Shown one piece after another: positions 11,213 through 22,892 of a stretch of 64,000 nucleotides of DNA (its first letter is position 1; the number at the start of each line of letters is the position of its first letter). The translations under genes and the position numbers were made by a program. The stretch is from Cranoglanis bouderius (lineage: Eukaryota > Chordata > Actinopteri > Siluriformes > Cranoglanididae): positions 19,266,074 to 19,330,073 of the forward strand of contig CM042540.1 in NCBI GenBank assembly GCA_023630585.1, given 5' to 3'. Under the pieces are notes generated by a model. It ran no database searches, was not told the origin of the DNA, and worked only from the letters and a program-made list of their open reading frames with translations.

Positions 11213-12505
11213 TGTACATGTTGGGTGTCCTTTCTGCTTTAGTTTCTTGTATAGGTTCTTGGGCATAATTCTGAAAGCATAACGGGCTGTAAACTTATCT
11301 ACTGTGGTCCATTAGCAAGCGAAAGCCCACTATGGCATAAAACAACCACTTTGCGAAGATCTCAGAAATCCCCTTTCCCAAGTCTCCAGTGTCTGATTGA
11401 AAAACATCTTTCCTCTCAGTCCATTTCTTCTGCTCCCACCAAGAAGGTTTTAATATCTCCCAGATGATCTATTGTGAGCAGCTGCTAACTTCAGTGCTCA
11501 GTTAAGAGGAAGTCTGCCATTCGGTACATTAGACTCCGGTGGTATAATCGCGAATCTCTGCAACCAAGCAAGCGAAATGGCTCCAGAGAGGTAGCTCTCT
11601 GCTTCTCTTGTACATAAAGCGAAAGAAAGTTCGCCCTGCCCAAATGGGCTCTTAAAAGTTGAAAACCTCAATTGTTTCTTTTCCTCCCAATCAATAAAAC
11701 ATATGCTCGCTTTCTAAGAGTTTCGTGAATATTTAATATCAGCAGTCTGTTTCCTTTTATCTGCCAGCTTTCTAAAGAAAGATTAAGATTGAAAAAGCTT
11801 TCTCGAACAATTGACTTGAAATTGTTGTGCTTTATCCAACTCATGTGAACAAGCGGTTTTCCTCCTGCTATTTATCAACAATTCTGCAGAACCGGAAAGA
11901 CCTACCACAGTGAAATGATCCATGCTGCTATTATAACCTGCTTCACCCCAGGTCCTGCTTGCAGCTGGGTTGCAGTGAAGATCTGACATCAGCAGCTGGT
12001 GGAAGTGACCAAGCTGTTTGTGTAGGGAGTTAATGAGGCAGAACTAATGCTGCTAATTCAACCTGCTTGCACCTTTTGAATTTTGCCAGCACCATAAATG
12101 TGCAGACGTGCCAAGGATGGACAAGGTTTTGGCAGAGGAAATGTAATTGGATGGAGGTACCAGCTGCCTGAAGAGCCTGTAGAACTTGTTTGGGTGTTCA
12201 CTTGTTTGGGTGATGAACATGACATGAACATGAATGTGAAAATGGTACATGAATTGGTATTAATCTCTCGGTGCCTCCTTGATCTGCCTGAGGCTACTAT
12301 TTACTTTTTTGTGCATGTTATGTTTTTCAATTTAATGTAGATTGTGTTCTTTTCTTAATCCCCTTAATTCACTCAAGCACACTGGGTACCAAGGTCCAAG
12401 ATACAATCCCCTCTCAGAATGTGTACCTTATATTGCTGTCGAGAATTGATAACCACTTAACAGAGCATTCTGCCATTAAAAAAATAGCATTTAATGTTCT
12501 TTGCC
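11213..12505. other. non-coding DNA, nothing recognised
   Basis: Complex, apparently unique sequence without coding signature. Confidence 0.5.
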
Positions 12506-12797
12506 AGAGGGCACAGTGGCTTAGTGGTTAGCATGTTTGCCTCGCACCTCTGGGGTTGGGGGCTCGAATCCCACGTGCGTGGAGTTTGCATGTTCTCCCC
12601 ATGCTTAGGGGGGTTCCTTCTCGGTACTCCGGTTTCCCCCAGTCCAAAGACATGTAAAGTCCAAAGACGTTGTCGGCTGATTGGCATTTCCAAATTGTCC
12701 GTAGTGTGTCCCCTGCCTTGTGCCCCGAGTTCCCTTGGGTAGGTTCCAGGCTCCCTGCGACCCTGTGTAGGATAATGGGTATGGAAAATGATGGATG
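12506..12797 (+). repeat. DANA/HE1-like tRNA-derived SINE
   Basis: tRNA-like head with box A (TGGCTTAGTGGTTAGCATG) and box B (GGCTCGAATCC). The body includes the characteristic 'ggagtttgcatgttctcccc', 'ggtactccggtttccccc' and 'gtccaaagacatg', and the tail is TGGATG-like. A segment 'gtccaaagac(atg)' is duplicated at about 12641-12670. Same family as 14778-15062. Confidence 0.85.
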
Positions 12798-12839
12798 TTA
12801 TTTGCCATCATACAGTATATAGTATTCTGTAATTCACAA

Positions 12840-13665
12840 TTCTCTCAGCCTCAGAGTTTTGGCAATTCACAGTTTTGTATAACAGATCATATACTGCTCT
12901 TCCTTCAAAAAATCCTCCCTCCTCAATAAGAAACTATTGGGCCAATAATAACAAAACAAAACAAAAAAAAAAAAACCTGGATCACATCCACTACCCTTCC
13001 ACTCAACAAGAACTTATCAGACAATGCAGTTCCCTTAAGCACTGATTTCATATTCAGGAATTAAAATATCTTCCCAGTTGTCAGCTTCAATCCATTACTC
13101 AAAACTATAAGCAATGACCTTCAGCATTCATTTACCCTTCCAAAAAATATCTTCCAAAATTTACCCCTGTTCAACTCCATTTTTTCAGCTTGAAATATCT
13201 ATACACTATTATCGAGATTTTTTACTGGAAAAAAAACAAACCACCCAGGTTCACATTAATCAAACCACAAAAATCTAAAACTCAAGGAGGTCTCGAAGCC
13301 CCAAACAATATTTTCTTGCCAACCAACTTCACTGTGGAAACTATTAAAAAAAAAAAAAAGCAGAATAAAACAGAAGCCCAGGGTAAACAGAAGCAGAGCA
13401 ACCACTATGCAAGGAAGGTAAATTTTTAGATTTGCCTTTCATCAAACGAGTACTCAAACACCACCTTTGTTTTAAAAGCCAGATGATCACAGCAACTCTT
13501 GACAGCCTTGTGGAAATTTCACAATATCACAAACTCCTCGTGCTCACTAACCAAATATACTCACTGACTAACCAAATTGGCACAATCCTGACAATAATCA
13601 CAAAAAACAAGACCCTTCTTCACAGCCATATGAAAGCTAAAGGTCTTTGTTTTTCATTGCTTCTT
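12840..13665 (+). pseudogene. L1-type non-LTR retrotransposon ORF2 remnant
   Basis: The + strand is strikingly A/C-rich and G-poor, as in L1-like elements. A conceptual frame from 13190 contains 'IEIFYWKKNKPPRF' and 'SKTQGGLEAPN'. This matches the conserved C-terminal part of L1 ORF2 after the reverse transcriptase, the 'FIWK..KPR..L..L..PK.QGGL..PN' signature. A less preserved stretch upstream ('GIKISSQLS', about 13055-13081) fits the preceding 'KYLGI.IS..L' motif, and 'PFIK' at about 13435 fits the downstream part. Frameshifts and stops break it throughout, and I see neither ORF1 nor the catalytic FADD region. Truncated and dead. Confidence 0.6.
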
Positions 13666-14007
13666 GGAAAATGATTTTCAAATAGATATGAAAACAGAAT
13701 GATAAGAAAATACTAAAGAATTTTAAAGAAACCTCTGATTCCATTTATATGCTACACAAAACAGATGTAAGAGAGAAGTTATTTGTCCTCTCAGTCTCTG
13801 AGGTAATGTAGTTAGCTAACAATAAAATATTTAGCACTTGATAACATCAATTAAATTTACTAACTAAATTTAGTATGTCTACAGTTAGTATTTTCTACAT
13901 TTAACCTGCTAAAATATGAATTGTCTACTTCAGTTAATTGGCTCAGTTTGACTCATGAAGATCTACTTGTATGTTTTTGCTAGTTTTAGATTCAGTTAGC
14001 ATAAAAG

Positions 14008-14009
<2 letters not shown>
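13666..14009. other. AT-rich non-coding DNA, nothing recognised
   Basis: Contains TTAGTA/TTAGCTAAC-type low-complexity words at 13805-13905 only. Confidence 0.5.

Positions 14010-14092
<83 letters not shown>
14010..14092. repeat. (TA)n microsatellite
   Basis: About 41 TA units, self-complementary. Any frame across it is an Ile-Tyr artefact. Confidence 0.97.
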
Positions 14093-14096
<4 letters not shown>

Positions 14097-14777
14097 AACA
14101 GCCCATTCTGAATCATTTGCAATCCTTCAAAATTTACTTGCACTTTCAAGATACAGCACGTCACTATTCATAGCGGGAAATCTTACTCTTGAGACTACTG
14201 TCACTACTGTAAAAGGCAAGTTTGTCTGTTTTTATTGATGGTTAAATGGTTTATTTCACTCGCAGTGTCCCTTGAATTGTGCTGTTGTTTTTTTTGGGGG
14301 GGAGGCTTGTGTTGGATGGATGCTTATTGAAAGTCTGCTGGTGCAAAATGTTTTCCCTTTAAATCATATTCTGTCAGAGTCATTTTTGCGAGAATAGTCA
14401 GCAGCGTTGTTCAGCTATTCGAGATGAATTAAAGACATAAACAGGCAATTACGGGCAAATAGCCTCACAGACCATGTTGATTTCGGTGTATTGATGCCAG
14501 CGGTGTTTATTTCTGATAGCCCTCATTAGAGTCTCATGAATATGTTCAGCAGATGCGGTTCCTTATGCTGTAAACGGCGTAAGCGGGCCCTCGGACCACA
14601 CACAGACTAAATGAACTACATTAGGCGTTCTGTCCAAACTGAAGTCAACCAGAGAGCCATCAAGTAAGCAAAAACCACACCGTCGGAAGCTGGCTGACTA
14701 CTGAAAGACCCAAATCGGAGTCATTTGAAGGAGTCAAATACCTGAGGCGATGTCAGTTTCTAATGTATGTATTTGTC
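14093..14777. other. non-repetitive non-coding DNA
   Basis: No repeat or gene recognised. The part at about 14380-14600 is complex, even-composition sequence that could be conserved non-coding DNA, but this cannot be judged from one genome. Confidence 0.4.
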
Positions 14778-15062
14778 GAGGGGGCACGGTGGCTTAGTGG
14801 TTACCATATTTGCCTCGCAACCCTGGGAGTTGTAGGTTTGAATCCCGGCACCGCTCTGCATGCACAGAGTTTGCATGTTCTCCCCAGCGGCTTCAGGGAT
14901 TTTCCTCCGATACTCCGGTTTCCTCCCCCAGTATAGTGACAAATACATGCATTGTAGGCTGTTTGGCATTTCCAAATTGTCCTTAGTGTATGAATGTTTG
15001 TGCGACTGTGCCCTATGATGGGTTGGCACCCCATCCAGGGTGTCCCCTGCCTTGGATGGATG
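14778..15062 (+). repeat. DANA/HE1-like tRNA-derived SINE, second copy
   Basis: Same head (GGCTTAGTGGTTACC, box B 'aggtttgaatccc') and body ('gagtttgcatgttctcccc', 'gatactccggtttcctcc') as 12506-12797. It retains more of the tail, including 'ccctatgatgggttggcac' and 'ccatccagggtgtcccctgc'. Confidence 0.87.
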
Positions 15063-16717
15063 TATTTGTTGACAGTACAGATTCAAGTAAGTCGTGAATT
15101 CGATCTTGGTTCATTACGAAAGGCTTTGTCAACACTTGATAAGTAAGTACTGTCAGTTACTTTTTTTTTTCTCTTTTTTTTTTGCAGAAAAGGTCATCAG
15201 TGCAATAAGCCAATTTCAGCCACTGAATTGGTTATTAATTGAGTGAAGATTTAATTATTGATTGAAAATTGAAGTATAAACGATATCTGGAGCAATTATG
15301 GGCGTTGAACGTTGTAGTCTTGGTAGACTAAAACTGTATAGTCATTGGCACAGTGTTAAATTTGACAGTTTATTTATTTTATTTTATTTTTTTCAGTTTT
15401 AGTTTATTCGGTTCTTGTTAGTTTTCAGAGTTCCCGACATGTTGCTGGAGGACGTGTAGCAATTCGAGCCAATTTGTGATAAGTGATCTCTGTTATGCTG
15501 TATTTTGTCTACTCTAAAAAGCCTCGTAGAAATAACCCCAGGTAAAATATATCCTGTCCAAATTGACATGTTGATGAAAAAAAATTCCATTATATCCTGT
15601 GGGGAAAGAGATTTTCTGCTTTTCCTTTAACGTAAAGACACTCCATGAAGGGCTGTTGTCTATCTGCTGAAACCAAAATTTCAAGTTTAAAAACCAAGTT
15701 GCAATTTCGAAAACAGCAGTAATTTGCATTAACATGAGGTGTACGTAGAACATTTGGTGTGATGACCATGTGTAAATCAGTAATAAAATTCCTGATATGA
15801 CGTACTCAGATGGGACCAAAATTCTAGAGAAGAAAGGTTTTGGGAAGCCATGTTTAGCCATGTTTAGCCATGTTTGTCAAATCAAAACCGTTGGTTTCCA
15901 TTGTTCATTTGATTGACTGTCGCAACACAGTGATACATACCCTAAAGTGAGGTGTTTCACTCCTAGATTGCAGACCCTAACCGATCTGTGAAAGCGCTTG
16001 TTCTGAATGCAACAGGCGTAAAGAAATGCCAACAAGCAGCTTTTCACCAAAGGAATGGCAGCTTAAGTTAATTGTTGCAGCTGTAACCAAAGCCCAGAAT
16101 TTCTTCAACAAAAACAAGTTGGCAGGCAAAAAAAAAAAAAAAAGGAAAAAAAGTGGCATCTGTAATGAATAGCGTTCTTACAGAGCTCAGATCAGCCAGG
16201 AGGGCCTTAATCTGCTTTATCTGTCCAGATCAATGCTCCGGCTGATAGAACTGCATGGATATATTAAAAGAGAGGAGGAAGAGAATTTTTCTCCACTTGT
16301 TTGCTAGCAAGAACCGTCTCCACACTTCTTTAGAGTAAGTTGTTATGGCGACTTGGCCCACGGTTATGGGACGCCATCGCCATGGGAACCGGTAGACCAA
16401 AAAGACCCAAATAGTGTGAGACAAAGAACTTGTTTTCCCTCAGGTTTTCTTTATTTCCCCAGTTTGCTCTCTTTTTGTGTTTGGAGTGCAAGTTTGCTTC
16501 AAGCATTCCTGTGAGAGAAAATCCTCGGTCTCAAGTCCTTTTTGAAAGTGAATGACGGGATAATGATAATTAACACGGAAATCCTCCAAACATGGATACT
16601 GACTGAGCTCCTCTGCCTTCAGATGACTTCTTCTCTGAGAAAACCTTTAAAGCTTTTGGACATTTCATTTAGAAAGACACTTAAAATGGAGGAGGCCTGA
16701 CTCAAGGCTGATTTACA
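15063..16717. other. non-coding DNA with a small 12-bp tandem repeat
   Basis: No gene recognised. 'gccatgtttagc' is repeated in tandem about 2.5 times at 15847-15876. T-runs occur at 15162-15182 and an A-run at 16130-16143. Confidence 0.5.
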
Positions 16718-16878
16718 CACTATAAGGCCAAAAGTATGTGGACACCTGACCATCACACTCATATATGGTTCTTCCCCAAACTGTTGCCAAAAGGTTGGAA
16801 GCATACAATTGTATAGGATGTCTTTGTATGCTGTAGCATTACAATTTCCCTTCACTGGAAAATAAGAGGCCCTGTAAA
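16718..16878. mobile_element. TIR element end fragment, same family as 9258
   Basis: Begins with CACTATAAGGCCAAAAGTAT and runs through 'ggacacctgaccatcacact', 'ttccccaaactgttgcc' and 'tttcccttcactgga'. It matches, inverted, the right half of 9258-9707. The other end is missing. Confidence 0.65.
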
Positions 16879-16974
16879 TGTAAATGGAGTACACAGTGTG
16901 TTGTGCGTATCAACACTATTGTGCATCAACCAGGCTTCAGGAGAACGTTGTGACCAGACATTATGGCCAGACAA

Positions 16975-17034
16975 AGCTGCGTCGAATATGAGTACAGCTA
17001 AAAGGTCTCGTTTACTAACAAAAATCACTGAAGG
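16975..17034. mobile_element. fragment of a CAGTCCCTCCAGGATT-type MITE
   Basis: 'gctaaaaggtctcgtttact' and its neighbours match the interior of the elements at 60127-60477 and, inverted, 34479-34886. Both ends are absent. Confidence 0.5.
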
Positions 17035-17666
17035 GTAGAGGTAGATGCAGAGGTAGATGCATAGCATGGATTTTAGGTGAAGTTTGCTAGTAAAAAATAA
17101 ACTGCCTTGGAGAGACGTTTTACAGTGGGCGGGGCTTATTACAGCAGAGCTCTTGCCTCTGACTCGTCTGTTTGGTGTTATATCATCATCATTTGGTGCA
17201 TTATCATTGGTAGAAGTAGATAATACTTAATACTGTTCTGCTTCTTCTTCTCTAATAACTGTGCTGTAAACACCCGCCTTTCATTCGGTTTTTCGGTTGC
17301 AGCTCTCTAGTGGACACGTTCACGTTATGTACAAGTATGATTTTTTAGACAGCAATGCGATCACCCTCTCGCATGTTCACAGGCACACACGCGCGCACAC
17401 ACACAGAAGTATAAATCAGACTGCTAAATTTGCATAAATGTGCGTATTGGAGATGTGCCGGCAACCCTCCACGTGAAGGTGAAAGCTATGCACTTCGTTT
17501 GTAACCATTTATCAACGTAAGAAGACACCTTCTCAGTCAATAGAGTCATTAGAATTCCCAGTGGGCTCCGTCTATCCATATTGCTTCCTTTTTCCAGGCT
17601 CATTAAAGAGTTTTCAAAGTGAAATCAATCCTCGTTTATAGGCCAACTGGTGGGTGGGTGGGTGGA

Positions 17667-17667
<1 letters not shown>
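17035..17667. other. non-coding DNA, nothing recognised
   Basis: Short CA/GCGC patch at 17383-17405. Otherwise no signal. Confidence 0.5.

Positions 17668-17704
<37 letters not shown>
17668..17704. repeat. (TG)n microsatellite
   Basis: TG array preceded by a short GGTG-rich stretch. Confidence 0.95.
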
Positions 17705-17707
<3 letters not shown>

Positions 17708-17789
17708 TTTATCTATAGTGCTGTTTGTGTATCTTAGCTCACTTATCAGACATTTTAAGTTGTTGCACTCGTGAATGTGTACTACATTA

Positions 17790-18000
17790 TTAAAGGCTAA
17801 ATCTTAAATTAATGAGAGCAAATCTAAGCAGCGCTGTTGAATTTTTTTATTTTTCCAAATCAGATTGGTCAGAAGGTGTTGATTAATTTTGTATAAGTGC
17901 AGCTCTGACAGTAGTGCTCGCTACAATTCAAATCACAGGATTATATTAATGCACCTTTCCTAATACATTATTGTTTCTATGGTAACAGCTCATTCACAGG
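17790..18000. repeat. degenerate dispersed repeat ('attggtcagaaggtgttgat' type)
   Basis: Carries 'gcgctgttgaat', 'attggtcagaaggtgttgat' and 'tgtttctatggtaacagctc'. Related words in inverse order occur at 54640-54815 ('ttactatagaaacaacactg', 'attcaacagcgctgtgg'), and a short piece lies near 55764-55790. Family class not determined. Confidence 0.5.
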
Positions 18001-18161
18001 ACTTGGACGGCAGATGCGCCACATAATCTATGTATTATACTAATAAAAGGGTAAAAAAAATTGTCATGTTATCATGTTTTTTTTTTTTTTTTAATCCCCA
18101 TATTGTGCCCAGTGCATTTCCATTCTACTTGTTGCCTTCTACCATGAACATATTGTGTATA

Positions 18162-18314
<153 letters not shown>

Positions 18315-18518
18315 GGTGTGTATACATGGGTATAAATGGCCCCTGCTTTGTAGCCTCCTTTTTTCCTGCATATCCAAACAGCCAGGAAACAAAGAAAGAT
18401 GTGGATGCAGGGTAACCAAGCAACCGAGTTAGGTGAGATGATTTCACACTCTTCTTTATGAGTTGTCTTGATGCCAGTCACTGAGTATCAAGACTGGTGT
18501 CACGTTCAAAAGTTGTCC

Positions 18519-18542
18519 TTTTTTTTTTTTTTTTTTTTTTTT
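18519..18542. repeat. poly-T tract
   Basis: About 24 T in a row. A second tract of about 28 T lies at 18997-19024. Either could be a retroelement tail, but no body is recognisable. Confidence 0.8.
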
Positions 18543-18993
18543 GGAAGAACAGTAAAACAAAAGGTTCATTCTCAAGTCCAAAATCTGGCCTGCAACAAAA
18601 GAGCTCAGCAGAAAGCAGGGGTTAAAAGGTCAATACATTCTAGCTTATAGGACTTGCTGCTAGCTATTAGATTCACTAATCAACTTGAGGCTCAAACACA
18701 CACGGCTGTATCTCCTTGATGTTGCTTGTGTTCCATTATTACTGGGATTTTTCCAATTTGCATATTCACTGACTCCTAGATGCACTAATGAGATATGCCT
18801 CTGTGCCTATACTTGTGTTTTAGTCAACGTTGAAAAAATTTTTTTTATGTTCGTCAAAACATGGGTGACTTTAAAGCTCATCCCACGCATTTGCATTCCA
18901 AGGTGTGTTAAAGTCCTCTGATGTGGATCCAAGTGCATACCGCTATAAAGCAAGTCCCCGCCCAAAGCTGTTTTCCATTGCATTGTTTGTAAG

Positions 18994-19027
<34 letters not shown>

Positions 19028-20237
19028 GCCAAAAGGCTCAGTTTTTCCACCTTCACTTCAAAGATGGGGTCATGTCTTGAGAACTGGGTTTGTCAACCTC
19101 AATCATACCTCACAATCATACCTCACAGAGCTCTTGACTCTAATATCGTGATTGATATTAGGACTGTCCATGTAGCAGGAGTCAAGTTACACAGTCTGCT
19201 TATCACTCACATCTGTCTCAGATATGTTCATCTTTGTGGAGTCGTGCTCTTTGTGGTGAGCTGCACTATAAAGCCAAAAGTTTGTGGACACCTGACCGTC
19301 ACACCCATATGTGGCTTCAGTAGCAAATCAGTATTTTGCCAGGATTTTGCTTGTTTAAAGCTAGCTTTGTCATAAATTGGTGTTTGACAACTAGCTTGGA
19401 AAACCAGGGCAATCTCAGGTTTGATTGGATCATAGCAGATCTGGTGACAGGCTTGTTGGATCAAAATATGTTGGTCACAAACGTCCAGGTCCAGGCAACG
19501 GACATGACCAGGAACTGTTCTTTTTATGCACTTGGATCAATAAACTTATAAATACGTTCTTTTTAGGCATTTGGAATTATTATAATATCAACAAACCAGT
19601 AGGTCTGACATATCAGTATTTTGTGTTTATAGATAACTTGTTAGAACTGGGATGATGGATAGTTAGCTAGCTAGCAACCAAACTAAAGTTTATGAGCTGA
19701 GCTGGCGACCATAGATTCTGGGTTTCATGTACACGGCTATGGATGGGACGTCAGGTCAAAGAGTAAAGAACGCATTCCAGTTGACCCTGTAACCACTAGA
19801 GGTTACATTTTTATAAGGCATTAATGGAAAGAACTGGTAGACATAAGATTTTGGAATGTCACACTCTCTGGTATCGCAAGCCAATTTGGCCAAAACAGTT
19901 TTGTAACGTGCGTCCGTCCTGCGCTCTTCTCCACTGCACAGATTAATTTCACGGCTGTGAGTACCAAGTCAATACTCATTCAGAGAGAATTCAAGGCTGC
20001 GTCCCGAACTGCATAATGTGCACTAAGTAGTCAGGCTAAATAGCAATGACTCCAATGGTGCAATGTCAAATAGCCAATCCTTGAAAGGTGTAATGGACCG
20101 AATTATAACTAGTGTACTTATGAGGTCATGTCAAGTCATTTTGGATCTTTCCTATTGGTCCATGTGTAATGAAACATTCCCACAGTTTTATTAGTAAGAT
20201 CTTTCCAGCATGGAAGAAGAAATGGCACAGTGAAGTA
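18543..20237. other. non-coding DNA with one small TIR-element scrap
   Basis: At 19263-19318, 'actataaagccaaaagtttg' through 'acacccatatgtggcttc' is a scrap of the family at 16718. Around 19995-20080, 'tgcgtcccgaactgcata' and 'gtgcactaagtagt' resemble a common fish MITE end, but no pair was found. No gene seen. Confidence 0.45.
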
Positions 20238-20466
20238 CAGTGTGGGAAAAAAGTATTTGATCCCCTGCTGATTTTGTATGTTTGCCTACTGACAAAGAAA
20301 TGATCAGTCTATAATTTTAATGGTAGGTGTATTTTAACAGTGAGAGACAGAATAACAACAAAAAAATCCAGAAAAACACATTTCAAAAAAGTTATAAATT
20401 GATTTGCATTTTAATAAGTGAAATAAGTATTTGAAACCCTATCAGTCAGCAAGATTTCTGGCTCCC

Positions 20467-20560
20467 AGGTGTCTTTTACACAGGTAACGAGCTGAGATTA
20501 GGAGCACTCTCTTAAAGGGAGTGCTCCTAATCTCAGTTTGTTACCTGTAAAAAGACACCT
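20467..20560. other. long hairpin in the leader of the Tc1 element
   Basis: The arms 'gagattaggagcactctc' and 'gggagtgctcctaatctc' form a near-perfect inverted repeat. It extends outward through 'caggtaac'/'gttacctg' and 'aggtgtctttta'/'aaaagacacct', giving a stem of about 43 pairs with almost no loop. It lies 40 bases before the transposase start. Confidence 0.9.
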
Positions 20561-20599
20561 GTCCACAGAAGCAATCAATCAGATTCCAAACTCTTCACC

Positions 20600-21421
20600 A
20601 TGGCCAAGACCAAAGAGCTGTCCAAGGATGTCAGGGACAAGATTGTAGACCTACACAAGGCTGGAATGGGCTACAAGACCATCGCCAAGCAGCTTGGTGA
20701 GAAGGTGACAACAGTTGGTGCGATTATTCACAAACGGAAGAAACTGTCAGTCTCTCTCAGTCTGGGGCTCCATGCAAAATCTCACCTCGTGGAGTTTCAG
20801 TGATCATGAGAGCAGTGAGGAATCAGCCCAGAACTACATTGGAGGATCTTTTTAATGATCTCAAGGCAGCTGGGACCATAGTCACCAAGAAAACAATTGG
20901 TAACCCACTACGCCGTGAAGGACTGAAATCCTGCAGCGCCCGCATAGTCCCCCTGTTCAAGAAAGCACATGTACAGGCCCATCTGAAGTTTGCCTGAATG
21001 ATTCAGAGGAGAACTGGGTGAAAGTGTTGTGGTCAGGTGTGGTCAGATCTCTTTGGCATCAACTCAACTCGCCATGTTTGGAGGAGGAGGAATGCTGCCT
21101 ATGACCCCAAGTCATAACACCATCCCCACCGTCAAACATGGAGGTGGGAACATTATGCTTTGGGGGTGTTTTTCTGCTAAGGGGACAGGACAACTGCACC
21201 GCATCAAAGGGACGATGGACGGGGGCCATGTACCATCAAATCTTGGGTGAGAACCTCCTTCCCTCAGCCAGGGCATTGAAAATGACCTTAATGACTTGGA
21301 GAGGATCTGCAAAGAGGAGTGGGTCAAAATCCCCCCTGAGATGTGTGCAAACCTGGTGGCCAACTACAAGAAACTTCTGACCTCTGTGATTGCCAACAAG
21401 GGTTTTGCCACCAAGTACTAA
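20600..21421 (+). pseudogene. broken Tc1 transposase, second family
   Basis: Starts at the ATG at 20600 (MAKTKELSKDVRDKIVDLHK), followed by the helix-turn-helix region (GMGYKTIAKQLGEKV). At least three frameshifts follow: near 20740, before 21029 and near 21230. Recognisable pieces are 'RNQPRTTLEDL', 'TVKHGGGNIMLWGCFSAKGT', 'LGENLLPSARALKM' and the C-terminal 'NKGFATKY' ending at 21421. The first catalytic Asp context (WSDET in the family) reads as scrambled sequence at about 21030-21050. The segment holding the second Asp and the Glu has been deleted between 'SARALKM' and 'LNDLERI' (about 21283). No catalytic triad remains, unlike the copy at 3045. Confidence 0.94.
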
Positions 21422-21629
21422 GTCGAAGGGGTCAAATACTTATTTCACTCATTAAAATGCAAACCAATTTATAACTTTTTTGAAATGCGTTTTTCTGGAT
21501 TTTTTTGTTGTTATTCTGTCTCTCACTGTTAAAATACACCTACCATTAAAATCATAGACTCATCATTTCTTTGTCAGTGGGCAAACGTACAAAATCAGCA
21601 GGGGATCAAATACTTTTTCCCCCTCTGTA

Positions 21630-22683
21630 TTGGCACTTCAACTAGGTCACTTTATAAACCATACGTTTACATCATATGTAATAATTTCACTAAAATTTAA
21701 TTTCGAGTTGAATTTTTCATTGTGTGCCTTAATTTAATAAAGCACCTTGCAAAGAGCCCATTATAAACCTCATTATAATCCAATCAGTATTTAGAGGAAC
21801 CAAAGGAAAGCTTTTTTTTAAAGAAAACTGAAGGTCACTGGGTGGGGTAGTGAGGAGGATGCAGACAGGACAAGACTTCCATCCTCTTCAGAAAAGAGCC
21901 CTCATGACTTCTTCTCAACTCACTTTAAAGACCCTCTTTTTATCCTTTGTCCTTGAGCAAGCCTTTCCACATAAGAAGGCTCAATCCTTTTTATGTGTAC
22001 ATATTTAAATGCAGTTTTGCATGCTTTATAACTCCTGAAACAGGGATGGGAATAAAAAAAAAAGAAAAATACTAATAAACATTAAGTCTTGCCTACACTA
22101 CTTTTGTATTCTCCTGCGGCACTCAGGCCTGTGAAGCCAGATTTTTTTTTTTTGCATCGTTTCTTTCTGTTACCTAACGCTTGAATATTTCACGCAAGAC
22201 CAGATGGCATTGCTCAGAATTCTGTATTCAAAATGGCACCTTGTCACATTGTTAACAACAAGTCTCTTGATTTCACTTCCTCCCAAGCCTGAATGAAAAG
22301 CCCGTGTACTTCATTAAATATCCGAACGTCACGAGGAAAATGATCGAAGATACAGTGGAAGGGAAGTAAGATATATGTGACACTGCTACATATGATGAGG
22401 TGAGCTTTGTATTGGTTAAAGCTTCTATTATGAACCAGAATGTTCATAAACTATAGTATAAGTCTATACATATCTAAACCTTAAGTATAAGGTTTGTTGA
22501 TGGGACAGTTTTCTTCAGTGATGTTCATTAGTGGAAAATACAAACTGCCATTACTAAACAAGAAACAGTCATTTGCAAAAAAGAAAAAGAAAAAAGTGGA
22601 CTATGAAGGTTTTATATATAATGTTAAACATGTTTGCAATTGTAGTGTAAAATATGTCCATTAGCTTCCAGTACTGTGTTAAG
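21630..22683. other. non-coding DNA, nothing recognised
   Basis: AT-rich, with A/T runs at 22056-22066 and 22142-22153. No coding signal. Confidence 0.5.
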
Positions 22684-22892
22684 ATTGGTCTACCAAAGAT
22701 AAGCATATTACAACCAGATCCCTCAATCACATTTATCATGTGTATGCACAGGGCATTGATATACTAAGAACTAGTGGTGGAATATAATGTATCATTACAC
22801 CCCTAGCTCTTAGTAAATCAAGGCATTTTTGTATACACATGACAACTGTGATCGAGGGATCTTGTTATAATCTTTGGTATCTTACAGATTAT
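22684..22892. repeat. foldback (inverted repeat) element
   Basis: The left arm at about 22692-22775 ('accaaagataagcatattac', 'agatccctcaatcac', 'tcatgtgtatgca') is the imperfect inverse of the right arm at about 22802-22887 ('tgtatacacatga', 'gtgatcgagggatct', 'tataatctttggt'). The loop contains CTAGTGGTGG...TACACCCCTAG, which is itself a short inverted pair with hAT-like ends. Confidence 0.75.

Larger units (their letters stand above)
20238..21627 (+). mobile_element. second Tc1/mariner transposon, different family, inactive
   Basis: A 1390-bp element flanked by TA (20236-20237 and 21628-21629). The ends are CAGTGTGGGAAAAAAGTATT at left and the near inverse at right. TIRs of about 200 bases carry 'tttgatcccctgctgatttt' and 'aaataagtatttgaaaccct'. 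The transposase is broken and internally deleted. The right end matches the solo fragment at 45050-45243. Sequence and TIRs are unlike those of the Tc1 copy at 2561, so two families invaded this locus. Confidence 0.96.

Noticed and set aside
12506..12580. tRNA-like heads with boxes A and B (also at 14778, 50065, 6570)
   Set aside because: They lack a complete cloverleaf and are followed by SINE bodies, so they are not functional tRNA genes.
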